NCBI GenBank assembly: GCA_024114885.1
Contig: CP099419.1
Span: 4,340,001 to 4,404,000 of the forward strand
Source of the DNA: Septoria linicola
Lineage: Eukaryota > Ascomycota > Dothideomycetes > Mycosphaerellales > Mycosphaerellaceae
Reading direction: 5' to 3'
Length of the DNA stretch: 64,000 nt
Shown here: positions 1 to 10,241 of the stretch, piece by piece
Position numbering within the stretch: the first letter of the stretch is position 1
How the letters are laid out: each line of letters starts with the position of its first letter
Program-made: the position numbers and the translations under genes
The notes under the pieces: model-generated
Told to the model about the DNA's origin: nothing
Seen by the model: the letters and a program-made list of their open reading frames with translations, nothing else
Databases searched by the model: none

Positions 1-1360
1 GCCCGTGGCACCACACGAAAGTGGACAGAGTTTGTACTCGAAGCAGTGATGGGATGGTAAGAAGTCGAGGTGCAGATGAAGAGCATGTGCTAGCGAGCTG
101 AAGAGGCTGAACGCGTGATTGTGCATGTGCAACTGTGTCTGGAAGTGTACAAGTGCGGTGCATCTCACCGGAATGGGAGAGTGCTGGGACTTCCAATGGG
201 TTTCTAAGACTTTGGATTGACACGGAAATAGAGGAAACAGAGCACATACTCGCCAGGTCTTCAGTAGAAATTCACATTGCATGTCTGAATGGCGCGACTG
301 GCGTGTCGAGTGGTGGAGTTGCTGCTCACTTTCTGAGATGTGCCCTTTTTCGAAATTCAGCCAATTCTGCAAATTTCGATTAGTGATCGCACTCTACGTC
401 CATTCATACTGATATCTCGCAAACAACATAGAAGAGTCAATATATGCTGGACTTCATGCATAGATTCTAAGGATCTTCCACTGAGACCTCGTCGACGTGG
501 TTCCAGGAATAACTTTAGTCAACCCTAAGGTTCAGTCACCATGCGAGATTGACTGACTGCCGGACACCGACGTCGTTGATTGAGACAGTCCGTCAGCCGT
601 TAGTTGATAGGCAAGTCGCTACGATATCTGTCAGACAGCTTTTTTGCGTTCAGGCAATTATCTGGCTGCTTGTTGTCAGCCATTGGACTGCTTGCGAACG
701 ACAACTTGTCGATGTCCAGCACTACCACAAACAAAGCAACCACACGGATCGTACACAGGTCTTCCCTTTTGCTTCGCCGCAGAACTATTCCAGGGATCCC
801 TCAACATCGATACGCTGATCACAACTTCTGGAACTGCCAAACACTCGGACGCGCGCGCAAGGATGTGGCGTAAACAGAAGTTGGACATTCTGTCATGTTG
901 TCAATGGGACGTCCAGGCAGCAGCAATGATAGCAGGCAAGCACCGTATGCCGCAAGACAGCACGCATAGCAAGCAGTGGCGAAGAGGAATGGGCACAAGG
1001 GAAACAGGAGAAGATAAGACGAGAAGAAAATGAAATGAGACGAGAATGTTGTCAGGTGTGTTGTTCATACAATCACTCCCTCTTTGAGTGGAGTGTAAGC
1101 TAATCCTTCCCGCTACTTTGTCCATTTCTACAAGGAAATATGGTATCATCTGCAGTTTCTCGTAGTTTTGAACGCCCCCATTGTTTGGTGCTTGAAGTGC
1201 ACCATGTCTTTCCAATAACTCCCTAATCCGAATCGTCTGCAGTATGCCGTGGTGTGAAATGAAACATGGACAAAGTATACGGAGCTGCCGTCATCGACTT
1301 TCTTGAGTCGAGGTGGGCAGCCTGGAAGGAGGCTGTGAACTACACGTGGGTAGTGGATGG
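1..1360. other. Intergenic, left edge of window
   Basis: About 1.36 kb downstream of the Ksp1-like kinase. Only short overlapping open frames are present, none longer than about 130 codons, and none shows a recognisable domain, a signal peptide or a convincing splice structure. I see no tRNA-like B-box. It probably holds the kinase 3' UTR and the flank of a gene outside the window. Confidence 0.5.
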
Positions 1361-3409
1361 TTACATGTCCATCCTAAAGTGTCCAACTTCGGAGTATCCG
1401 AACTCGTCATCGAAGAGACTCGGCTCTGGTCGACGACGTTGGACGTCATGTTGCACAGCCATGGGCTGCGTCTTGGTGGGTGATGGGGGGTGCTTGTGCT
1501 CTCTCCAGTTCTTGTCCTCTTGCCAGATCTTGCTGCCGTTGAACGAGGATGAACGCATCCGCTGTGGACTGCCTTGTCGCCAGGATGGAGCACGCTCACG
1601 TTGTCGCTTGGGTTCAGGCTCAAGTTGAGACTGAGATTGAGGTTGAACCTTGTTCTTCTTGGTACCGAAGGGGGTGAAGCTTGCGAATGCGTCCGAGTAT
1701 TTGGTCTTCGCTGGAGTGGCGACAGCAGTGACTGGAGTGACAGCAGGTGCTGGCTCTTGACGAGCTCGACGGAAGTTACCGAGAGCGGCCCATCGGTCGA
1801 GGATGGACGAAGACTTGACCTTGGGCAGTGTCTTTGCGGGTGGTTCCTCAGTAGCAGACTCAATGACAGTGAGTGGAGTACCAGAGCGAGCATTGACGTC
1901 AAGGCTGGCAAAGGCCTGGCGAGGTGTCACACTTTCGCGGCCTTCGTCCACGGTGACCTGAAGCTGAGGTGTGCTTGGCTTGACGGTGCTCGCACGCTCA
2001 ATGTCCAGGCCGGCCTCCTCAAAAGATGCACTGTCGTCAACGGCGACTTCATCCGCGGACTCTTCCTCCTCCTCTTCCTCGTCCCATAGGTCGCTCCAGC
2101 TCTTAGAGAAGCCGCCGCTAGTGTCGTAAGGCGAAGTCTTTGGACGTGAGAAGCTGATTGGCAACGATCCGACAAAGTTTGACTTTGGCTTCTTGAGCGA
2201 AGAGACAGTGGAGTGCATCGACTTCATCGACTTGGTGGACTTGTAGGACAGTCCCAGAGCCGAGTCGACATTCGACGACAGAGAAGCTTCGTCAGCGTCA
2301 ACGTACTGCCACTCAGAGTTGTTGGCGGAGGCAGGGAACAGGTCCATGTCCTCGTCGTGGATAGTTGACAGTTGGCGAGTCGGCTTCTGCGGCGTCTTGA
2401 GCAAGGCAGCACTCCATGGGAACGAGTCGGCGCCAGGCAGGCCAGGGCTAGTGACAGAAGGAGTACGTAGTGGCTCACGAGCCGCAGTAGCAGTAGGAGC
2501 TGACTCGCACTGATCAGTGCAGAAGTCGTCCAATGCCTCGTCATCAGTAGTGAAACTGACGACTGCTTCGAGAGCCTCCTTTACCGCAGTGAGAGACCTG
2601 TTCGACGGGTCGAGGGTTAGGGAGTGCTGAAGCACATTGTAGGTGTCCTGCGACATATTGGGAAAGACGTCGAACAAGCTTTGTCGGTCGCGGGCGAAGT
2701 CGTCGAACAGTGGATCCTTGATGGTGGGTGTTGCGAATGGGTTGCGTTGGAACAAGACATTGAGCAGCACAATTCCAATAGCCCACACATCCGCCTGAGC
2801 TGGGCAGTATCCGTAGCCGTAGACACCAGCATCGTACTGCTCAGGTGCCATATAGCGATCAGATCCAACAGCGAATTCGGTAGACCAGGTGTCGGTGGTA
2901 GCGAGCCCAAAGTCTCCAAGCTTCATTGCAGCATCCGAGGTGAGGAAGATGTTCTCGGGCTTGATGTCCCGATGGTAAACGCCATGCTCATGGAGATGCT
3001 CAACAGCGCTGACCAACTGGAGCATAAAGTCACGCACATGCCCAGTCTCGAGTGGTCCCTTGCCCATGCGAATGGCCTCGTAGAGGTCGCCATTGCTGCA
3101 GAGCTCGAGGACCATGTACGTATGGTTCTCCGTCTGGAAGTTGGTGACGGTGTTGACGATGTTTGGGTGCTCCGGTAGGTGAGAGTGGATGTTCAACTCC
3201 TCGGAGTATTCATCAATGGCAACAGTCGCTGGACAGTTGGTGTTGGCACCCGGCTTGGTGATGCATTTGATGGCAACGTCTTGTCCAGTGAACGTATCCT
3301 TTGCAGCAAACACCATGCCGAATGAGCCATGGTTCAGAGGTTTGACAGTTATAAAGCGTCCATTATCGAGTGGTCTTCCTTGTTCAAAGCCATCTCGCAT
3401 ACAGGCCAT
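1361..3409 (-). CDS. Ser/Thr protein kinase, Ksp1/Ran1-like
   Basis: A single-exon 682-residue serine/threonine kinase. The catalytic domain spans about residues 20-285: Gly-rich loop around 27-33 (LNHGSFG), VAIK with Lys48, HRDIKPEN with catalytic Asp147, DFG at 166-168, then a GSDRYMAPEQ activation/P+1 segment. The tail of about 390 residues is Ser/Pro-rich and looks disordered, with a run of seven Glu near residue 450. Domain order and size resemble yeast Ksp1 and fission yeast Ran1/Pat1, which act in nutrient, filamentation and meiotic control; that function is inferred from the family. The first ATG is used because the Gly-rich loop begins about 26 residues later. The gene has a very long upstream region. 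The kinase assignment is certain; the subfamily is probable. Confidence 0.85.
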   Translation of the reverse strand: MACMRDGFEQGRPLDNGRFITVKPLNHGSFGMVFAAKDTFTGQDVAIKCITKPGANTNCPATVAIDEYSEELNIHSHLPEHPNIVNTVTNFQTENHTYMVLELCSNGDLYEAIRMGKGPLETGHVRDFMLQLVSAVEHLHEHGVYHRDIKPENIFLTSDAAMKLGDFGLATTDTWSTEFAVGSDRYMAPEQYDAGVYGYGYCPAQADVWAIGIVLLNVLFQRNPFATPTIKDPLFDDFARDRQSLFDVFPNMSQDTYNVLQHSLTLDPSNRSLTAVKEALEAVVSFTTDDEALDDFCTDQCESAPTATAAREPLRTPSVTSPGLPGADSFPWSAALLKTPQKPTRQLSTIHDEDMDLFPASANNSEWQYVDADEASLSSNVDSALGLSYKSTKSMKSMHSTVSSLKKPKSNFVGSLPISFSRPKTSPYDTSGGFSKSWSDLWDEEEEEEESADEVAVDDSASFEEAGLDIERASTVKPSTPQLQVTVDEGRESVTPRQAFASLDVNARSGTPLTVIESATEEPPAKTLPKVKSSSILDRWAALGNFRRARQEPAPAVTPVTAVATPAKTKYSDAFASFTPFGTKKNKVQPQSQSQLEPEPKRQRERAPSWRQGSPQRMRSSSFNGSKIWQEDKNWREHKHPPSPTKTQPMAVQHDVQRRRPEPSLFDDEFGYSEVGHFRMDM

Positions 3410-6400
3410 GGAGTAAGAGTCCTGGGTAATCGTTGAGGTTCGTAAACAACAAATTGAAAAGGTCTAGCCACGCCAACACAAGGTCGTTAAGCCGTCCGAT
3501 AGCAGCAATCCGGTGGGAACTCCTGGTTCGGTCCAAAATAGCAATACAAGGACAACGCTCAGTAGCTCGCTGACCGCAAAAAAGACAAGTCGTATCCGGT
3601 GGTTGTAGTAGTTTAAAGGAACATAAGGATTGTTGGTGCTATCATGTGTACAGGAAATGTGGTTGGTTGAGTGTTGGGATAGCTCGCCAGCTTTGGTGAG
3701 ATAAGAGGTCCGCGTCCGTCAAGGAGCTGGAAGCTGGTGATCTGGTGGTGGTCGTTACGGCGTTACGATGGGAGTAGTTGGTGTGTGTGGTGGTCGTCGG
3801 TGGTCGGTAAAGCAAGTATATGGAGAATTATATGACAAGAAGGGTAGTCGGTAGAGGTGAGGTCGTTTGAGTCAGTCGAAGATGGGATGAGTCGGGAGAG
3901 AGTCGACGGTCGACGGGGAGAGTAGTCGAGACGAGATGATGATGAGAAGCTGCCTGAGGATGATGGCAACAGCTACTCCTTGTCGGTCATCAAAGGGGGC
4001 CAAGTGAGTTCGCGAGGCCTGGTCTGGTTGGTGATATAGCCAGTGGAGCGGAACCAGGCAGTAGTAGCAGTAGAGTGACTAACTAGTGCCGGCTGTTGCG
4101 TGATGTGCGCGCGAGATGACAGCTGGAGCCGTGCTGGGTGCTTTGTCTGTCTGGATGGCTGCAGCAAGACACCAAGTCGAGCTTGCGAGGTCCGATGACG
4201 AAGCACAGATCCCGGGCGAGGCGGATACTGATCAGCTGCTGCGAAGGACCCTGTTGGACTGTTTTACATCGGACGCTGGCTGGCAATGTTGGCAACTGGA
4301 TGGATGGTGGATCGTAGCTCGGGTAGGTCGTAGAAGCGTATCGCTGTTGTGTGGTGTGTTGCGTGACAGGGAAGGCGGAGTCAGGGTCGTTGTGTGTCTG
4401 ACGCAGCAGGTGCGCGCTGCTTTGTTGCTCGGCGACTGGCTGTTGCGTTCCTCGCGTGCGTCACAACTTCGGCTGCTGCCTGTTTTGTGCGGATAGCGAT
4501 CGTGGAGCGAAAGGGAGCGGTGGTTTGTTCCTGCAGTGCGCGGAATGGGTTTTGTTTTCAATGGCGCAGGAACTCGAAGTGGTTTTGAGAAGTGTAGTAG
4601 TGGCAGTAGTAGTATGGGAGCGGTGAGGTGGCAGCGTGTGAGAGGTGCTGGAGCGCGCAGGCGGCAAGAGATGGGTGGGTTCTCGTTGCTTCTGGAGCAC
4701 CGACCAGGCTAGATGCATTAGCCTGCCGAATGCAGCTACCTGCTGGCGACCCTCCCTCACGAAAGACATGGTACCATCACTTTCGCCACATATCGTGACC
4801 GTCTCTGTTTATGGCACCATCCGGGCGCAAAACAACCCCCCGACTGTCCGATGCCCTATCGTGCTCGTGACCTGCCGATTCGCTTTGTTCTGCGCAAGTC
4901 GACACGTTTCGAAGCGCTTTCTTCTACAATGCTGTGTCTGGCAGTGGTTCAGAAGCTCTGTTGCAGAACTCTTGAAACCGCTCGCCATTGGCGCTCACCG
5001 TGCTGTGCCAACAGCTACGCCTGGCGAGACGCCTGTTTCAGTGCCAGGACAGCTGTCTGCCCACGTCTTCAGGGCATTGACCCTGGAAAGCCAATCATAG
5101 TGGTCGTCCATCAGAGTTGGCCACGAGCGAAGTTAGGGAAATTGCGAATAGACCCCACTACCGTCATCCGTAAGAGAGCTCGAACAGCAATCTCGATAGT
5201 CAGCCGAGCAGCCCAGACAGCGATGTTCTATGGAACAGCCAATGGATAAGTACTGCTGTACAGTGTATCTATCGACCTCGAGCTCTCAATGCTATCAATG
5301 CTATCGCAACTCGTAGCTACAACTTCTGGCACCAAATCAAGGCTCGCTCCAGTGCACCACTGCGAGGTACAGAGTGATACGGCTTATGCAGCTCGTGCAG
5401 TAGAGACAGCCACTCTGCTCGGAGTAATGAAGGCTAGACCTGCCGGTTATCACGTCCGGCTTAATTCGCTTGTCCTCGTGAGCAGGCGCCGAACATTCAA
5501 AGAACTTGGATCGTGCGGCGCATGATCAAGAAGCGACCTGCTACGCAATTGTCCCCATGGCCTCGTCTTCTTCATTTCCACCCGAGGACAACTGTTCCCT
5601 ATCGCGCGAGGATGATGCGCACAGCCAAGATCGTTGGAGGCTTCGATGACAACAGCCACAATCTCACCCAGAGCTCCTCGGATCGTCGCCGTGTACGAGT
5701 CAAGCTGTGCACGCTTGCCAAAACAAGGACTGGTTCATCTGGTTGCACATACGGCTCGGGCAGACGCGTCACCAAGTTTGGCACTGCGCACGCGCTGGAC
5801 GGAGCCAATCTGCGCTGCCAACCAAAGATTGAAGATCGCTTCACAGCCCCCAGCGCCTTGCCACGCTGCTGTGGACGTCGTGTAACCAGCGGTGAAGTCT
5901 GACATCTCTCGAGACACGAAGTGTGTTGTATGCGCTCAACACTGGTACGGCAATTCTGGCCAATGCCAACGCTGCTTGATGAAGAGTTTTCTGGTAAGCA
6001 TAATTGTGTGCAGTAGCTTGTCGGAGTGTTTGGCGAGAATCAGGTATAGCCCTTGATGCTTCATGCACTGCGTTCCGTGCCAGCAGCCAGCAGCCTCTCT
6101 CGCAGAAGCTCTATGCACTCGGCTAGCTAATGCCACACTCAAAAACGCCTCCTGAGTCGAGACCAGCAATATTGATCGACAGTCTCGAGGCATTGGATTC
6201 TGCAGTTGAGAAACTACAGATGGCGGTGTAGAATACAGACTGTGTGCAAACACCCAGCGGCCGAGGTTCGCAACCACGCTTATTCACGGCTCGACATGCA
6301 CAGGAAGATGCGTATGTGTTGTACTTCCGCCTCAACATGTAAAGCGAGCCGCAACCCAATTGCGCTCTTGTCATACCATAGTGTACAGCGCTTCGGCGTC

Positions 6401-6577
6401 AACTCCATCGCCCACGAGGTTGCGCTGAGATCTGCTCAGCCGCGACCTCGAAGGATGGATGTACCTGCGGTAGCGTATTTCCACCTTCTGATTGGGTAGG
6501 CTTAATTTTATTTGACAACCAACAGCTTTTCGCTTAAAACTTGTGCACACTTCACCTACAACTTGTGACCCGCCAAA
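3410..6577. other. Large divergent intergenic region, kinase / UTR4
   Basis: About 3.2 kb between the start codons of the Ksp1-like kinase (leftward) and UTR4 (rightward). It contains many overlapping frames of 60-150 codons on both strands, a pattern expected of GC-balanced non-coding DNA. No domain, signal peptide or conserved motif is visible. A long 5' UTR for the kinase is the simplest explanation for part of it, but a non-coding transcript cannot be excluded from sequence alone. Confidence 0.45.
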
Positions 6578-7818
6578 ATGGATGGGATAAAGTGCATCCT
6601 GCTCGACATTGGTATGCCTTGCGTCGATTGGTGTGGTAGAAGACCTCTGTGACAACTGACACATGCCGTAGAAGGCACGGTCGCGCCCATTTCGTTTGTG
6701 AAAGCGACTCTGGTAGGTTCATCTTTGTACCCTTTTCACCGCCTACATTCAACCACAATTTTTGCAGTACATTCGCAATATCTTGCAGCGCAACAGTGCT
6801 CACGCTATCGCCTCACCTGCAGTTTCCCTATGCCATCAAAGCACTGCCCAATGTGCTGGCAGCGAGATGGGATGATCCGCAATTCAAACAGTACCGCGAT
6901 GCCTTTCCGGAAGAACATCGCAAAACTCCAAAGGACCTCCAAACACATGTCGAAGACCTGACCAAACGCGATGTCAAAATTGCCTACCTCAAGAATCTCC
7001 AAGGCTACCTCTGGCAGGATGGCTACGAATCCGGAGCATATTCCACGCCACTCTTCCCAGACGTAGCTCCGCAACTACGACAGTGGAAAAAAGACGGCTT
7101 ATCGCTATCAATCTACTCCTCCGGCAGCGTGTTCGCGCAAAAGCTGCTTTTCGGCCACGTGCAGCAGAATGAGACACCGGCGTCATCATCAGGCTCGAAG
7201 CGCGGCAGGCTGAGTGGTGCGACCGAAGTTCAGGCGAGCAATGACGACGAGCCAGCTGATGAGGAGCCGCCGCGCAAGAAGAAAGTCGTCGAGGCAAGCG
7301 GTGACGCTGCTGCTGCTGATGTCAATAGTACTTCTGGAGAAAGCGGTAGTCATCAAGCTGTTGCGACTACTGCTGCGGCCAGTGATGATGCTGGCAAAGC
7401 ACTTGACGCTGCCGATGCTGCCGAAGAGGTCACTGCCAATCAGGAGCAGGCTGCTAGCACAGAGGACTTGACCGCTTTGTTTGATGGCTGGTTCGACACG
7501 ACGAATGCTGGGTTGAAGACTGAGGCTTCGAGTTATGCCACTATTGCTAAAGAGCTCAAGGTAAGTCGGTCAGATGTGTATGTTGCGACAGAGACTAACA
7601 CGTGGCAGTGGAAACCAGAAGAGATCTTGTTCCTGAGTGACAATGTAAAAGAGATTGATGCGGCGCATGAAGCCAAGTTGAACGCCATATTGGTCGACAG
7701 ACCAGGCAACGCCGAGCTTGCATTCGCCGACCGCAGCAGATTGCAAATCGTGGAATCTCTTGGTGAAGTGTACATCAACAAAGGCACTGGCACAGAGGTA
7801 GGCAAGGAAGAAGAATGA
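6578..7818 (+). CDS. UTR4: Enolase-phosphatase E1 (methionine salvage) with large acidic insertion
   Basis: HAD-family enolase-phosphatase E1, which converts 2,3-diketo-5-methylthiopentyl-1-phosphate to the acireductone in methionine salvage. Proposed exons: 6578-6611, 6672-6712, 6823-7560 and 7609-7818, giving 340 residues. Intron 1 falls inside the catalytic DxE motif (LLDI then EGTVAPISF). Later signatures are LFPYA, the IYSSGSVFAQKLLFGH loop, and ILFLSDN near the C terminus. The last intron is 48 bp and in frame, so the unspliced message stays open. Between the GHV segment and the DLTALFDGWFDTT segment lies an insertion of about 100 residues (7162-7462), rich in Ala, Glu, Asp and Ser with a PPRKKK basic patch. 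Typical family members are about 230-260 residues long. Stop codons of this gene and the convergent neighbour are only about 50 bp apart. Confidence 0.93.
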
Positions 7819-7870
7819 TGCTTCCGTAGCTTGATGTAGAACACGAATCAACCCTTCTGCCAAACCATCA

Positions 7871-8587
7871 TCACTCTCTAGCTGGACAGGTACACTCGAT
7901 CAAACAAACCCTCCCACTCCCTCGCGCTTCCCCCCTCCGATCAACCTTCCTCCTCACCCACTCCCCAACCCCCCTCCTCCCACTCCCACTCCTCCCCTCC
8001 TCCTGTCCCTTCTCCACAAAACAAAACATCCCCACCAAGTCCACATTCTCCTTATACCTCAAAATCTCCCTCGCAGCGATCCAGTTTCCTTCATCTAACA
8101 AAACCATCTCTTGCTGCTGCTCCTGCTCACACTGAACATTAATGGTAATAGCCAGGCGACAGAAGAATCGATACCCCTTCTTCGACGGGAGTGCAATTCG
8201 AGCTAGAACGCGCTGATGCAGGAGAGAGAGGATTTGAGTGTAAGTTGTTGTGGTGGGGAGGAGGATTGCGTCGGGGTGGGTGGAGAGGAGGTTGCCGGCT
8301 GTTATGCAGTTTGGGTTTGAGGGGGAGTTGGAAGGGGAGGAGGAGGAGGAGGAAGATAGATAAGGGCCGGGAGCGTGGTGCTGGAGGGAGATGATGAGGG
8401 GGATGACCTGGAATTCGTCAGGTTTTCCTTTGAGTGGATGGGTTTGGTGGGATTGATTGTGGGAGAGATGACGACTTACACGGCATTCATGTCTCGATTC
8501 TTCGTAGCTTGGTGGTGGCTCGATGTCGTGAATCGGCATGGGCATGCTTGATAGTGGTTCAATTAGAGAGAAATGGGGCTCGAGCAT
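7871..8587 (-). CDS. PPxY-motif hypothetical protein, tandem paralogue A
   Basis: Protein of unknown function, 214 residues if translation starts at 8587 and the 72 bp intron 8408-8479 is removed. The intron has GTAAGT, a CTGAC branch site and CAG; it is a multiple of three and open. A PPPSYEES element, a PPxY motif of the type bound by WW domains, lies just before the intron. Later segments match the neighbour at 8915-9742: an ILLP(T)n stretch, a hydrophobic ISL segment and LDEGNWIAAREIL. The C terminus is Arg/Gly-rich. The start is uncertain: the frame is open to 8836, but the chosen ATG makes the N terminus most like the paralogue. No enzyme motif is seen. WW-domain (Rsp5-like) binding is inferred from the motif only. 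Confidence 0.6.
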   Translation of the reverse strand: MLEPHFSLIEPLSSMPMPIHDIEPPPSYEESRHECRVSRHLSHNQSHQTHPLKGKPDEFQVIPLIISLQHHAPGPYLSSSSSSSPSNSPSNPNCITAGNLLSTHPDAILLPTTTTYTQILSLLHQRVLARIALPSKKGYRFFCRLAITINVQCEQEQQQEMVLLDEGNWIAAREILRYKENVDLVGMFCFVEKGQEEGRSGSGRRGVGEWVRRKVDRRGEARGSGRVCLIECTCPARE

Positions 8588-8914
8588 GATCAGATCGTGT
8601 GGGGAGATTATGAAGAAGATCTGGCTTGTGGCACATTCACGATCGCGTACGACATTCTTACGATCGTCTCTGCAGCCTCGCTGAGTTGTTTGCTGCTGGA
8701 GTCTTGGACTGACGTTGTTCACTTCGCTGACGGCATGGAATGACACAGGCCAAGTGGTTGCAGACCTTCGATAATCCAATCCATAAAAGACATAGCATTT
8801 CCTGAAACTACAAGCCAAATGCATCATGCAATGCACAAAGCACTATCATGCTACTCTCCTCCCCTTAACACAACAAAACACCAACCCCATCCACTCCCCA
8901 TCCCGCAATCAACC
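8588..8914. other. Spacer between the two PPxY paralogues
   Basis: About 330 bp between the start of paralogue A and the stop of paralogue B. The end nearest paralogue B is C-rich and A-rich on the + strand. No feature is resolved. It should contain the promoter of paralogue A and the 3' end of B. Confidence 0.4.
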
Positions 8915-9742
8915 TCAAACCCCAACCCCATCCGCCCTAACCCACCTCCCAACCCTCCTAACCCAACACGCCACCTTCCTCCTCACCCCCATCTCGCCCA
9001 TCACCCCAACCCTCGACATCACAACACACAATCTCGCACCCCTCTCCCCCTCAAGCAGCAAAGCCCTCGCAGCCGGCCAATTCCCCTCCGTGACGAGAAC
9101 ACTCCTCCCATCTACGTTAACATACACTTCGACTAGAGCTTGCGGAGGGAGGACGTCTCCTTCGTCGTCGCTTTCGTTGTAGGATGGCCAATTGAACGTC
9201 TGAACTGCGCGGTCGATGCATGCTTGGAGGAGTGAGTCGGCTGAGGATGTAGGTGTGAGGAGGACGATGTCGGTGCAGGATGCTGTGCAGGGGCCGAGGG
9301 ATGGGGTGGTTGAGGTGGGGGAGGAGTGGATGTAGGCGTAGTTTTTGAGGGTGATGAGGATGGGCTGGGAGGAGTCAGTGAGGAGGTTTGAGAGGATGGG
9401 GTGGTAGATGGGGGTCTGGCTTACTGTGCCGGATTGTGTGCTTTCTGTGTAGCTTGGAGGGTCGTGGGTGGGTAGATCGAGCTCAGTGATGTGGTGAGGC
9501 GCTGTTGGTCTACGTGCTGGAGGAGATCTTTGATGCTCGTCGCTGGGTCCAGCGCGAGATACTGCAAGGTCCATTGCAGAGTCGACTCTTGCCATACTAG
9601 ATCGAACTCCTCTGTGTTGACTCTGTGGATGGAATGGGAGTAGTGAATCAGATCTTGGGGGATGGTCCGGATAGTCATCATCAGAACTCAACAACTCTAT
9701 GATCTCCCTGAACTCGTGGTCGAATATGGGTACCTCGTCCAT
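8915..9742 (-). CDS. PPxY-motif hypothetical protein, tandem paralogue B
   Basis: Protein of unknown function, 255 residues from the ATG at 9742 after removing a 60 bp in-frame intron at 9365-9424 (GTAAGC, CTGAC branch, CAG). It carries DPPSYTES just before the intron, exactly where paralogue A has PPPSYEES, and a second related WPSYNES further on. Shared segments after the intron include ILITL, DIVLLTP, VYVNVDG and TEGNWPAARALL, followed by an Arg-rich tail. The N-terminal 70 residues include an acidic ELLSSDDDYPDH stretch absent from paralogue A. The shared intron position and motif order show that the two genes arose by tandem duplication. The frame is open upstream to 9853, but the internal ATG gives the better N terminus. 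No known domain recognised. Confidence 0.62.
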   Translation of the reverse strand: MDEVPIFDHEFREIIELLSSDDDYPDHPPRSDSLLPFHPQSQHRGVRSSMARVDSAMDLAVSRAGPSDEHQRSPPARRPTAPHHITELDLPTHDPPSYTESTQSGTVSQTPIYHPILSNLLTDSSQPILITLKNYAYIHSSPTSTTPSLGPCTASCTDIVLLTPTSSADSLLQACIDRAVQTFNWPSYNESDDEGDVLPPQALVEVYVNVDGRSVLVTEGNWPAARALLLEGERGARLCVVMSRVGVMGEMGVRRKVACWVRRVGRWVRADGVGV

Positions 9743-10241
9743 GGCGTGCACTCTTGTGGCTTGGTGCGTAATCTGATGAGAATCAGTATGTATCGCGAAG
9801 TAAGCTCCGCGCGCAATACTGGCTTGTGTGTCTGGAAATGCAGTCGTGAACAATCCTGTGCCACAGGATCCATGGTGGTTGAGGTGGCTGAACCGTGTGC
9901 ATCGAGGTGAATACGAGGTCCAAGAACATGCATTCAGCCTGGTGAACAGACTAAAGCTGAGTGAGGCATGACTGAGCTTATCTTCTGCTCACTTTCAGTC
10001 ACAAAGGTCCTGATGAGGTGGAAGCTACCAGTTTCGCTGACCGCGATTCTTGGTCGGCAAGATGTCAGGCACAATTGAGCGCGTGAGAGAAGCCCTGGCT
10101 GACAAGACTTTGAGATGCAATCTGCCAGAATCAACATACCCCATGATTCCCATACCATGCCATGCTGTCAGCTCTTTCCATCAATACATGCTGCCGCTCG
10201 CCTCTCGAAGTCCTCTTCCGTGCGTATTCCTGCTGCTTTAG
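9743..10241. other. Intergenic
   Basis: About 500 bp between the start of PPxY paralogue B and the stop codon of BET1. Only short open frames without support. It presumably contains the promoter of paralogue B and the BET1 3' UTR. Confidence 0.4.

Noticed and set aside
3410..6577. Small proteins in the kinase/UTR4 intergenic block
   Set aside because: Many frames of similar size overlap on both strands with Arg/Ser/Thr-rich composition, typical of random translation.
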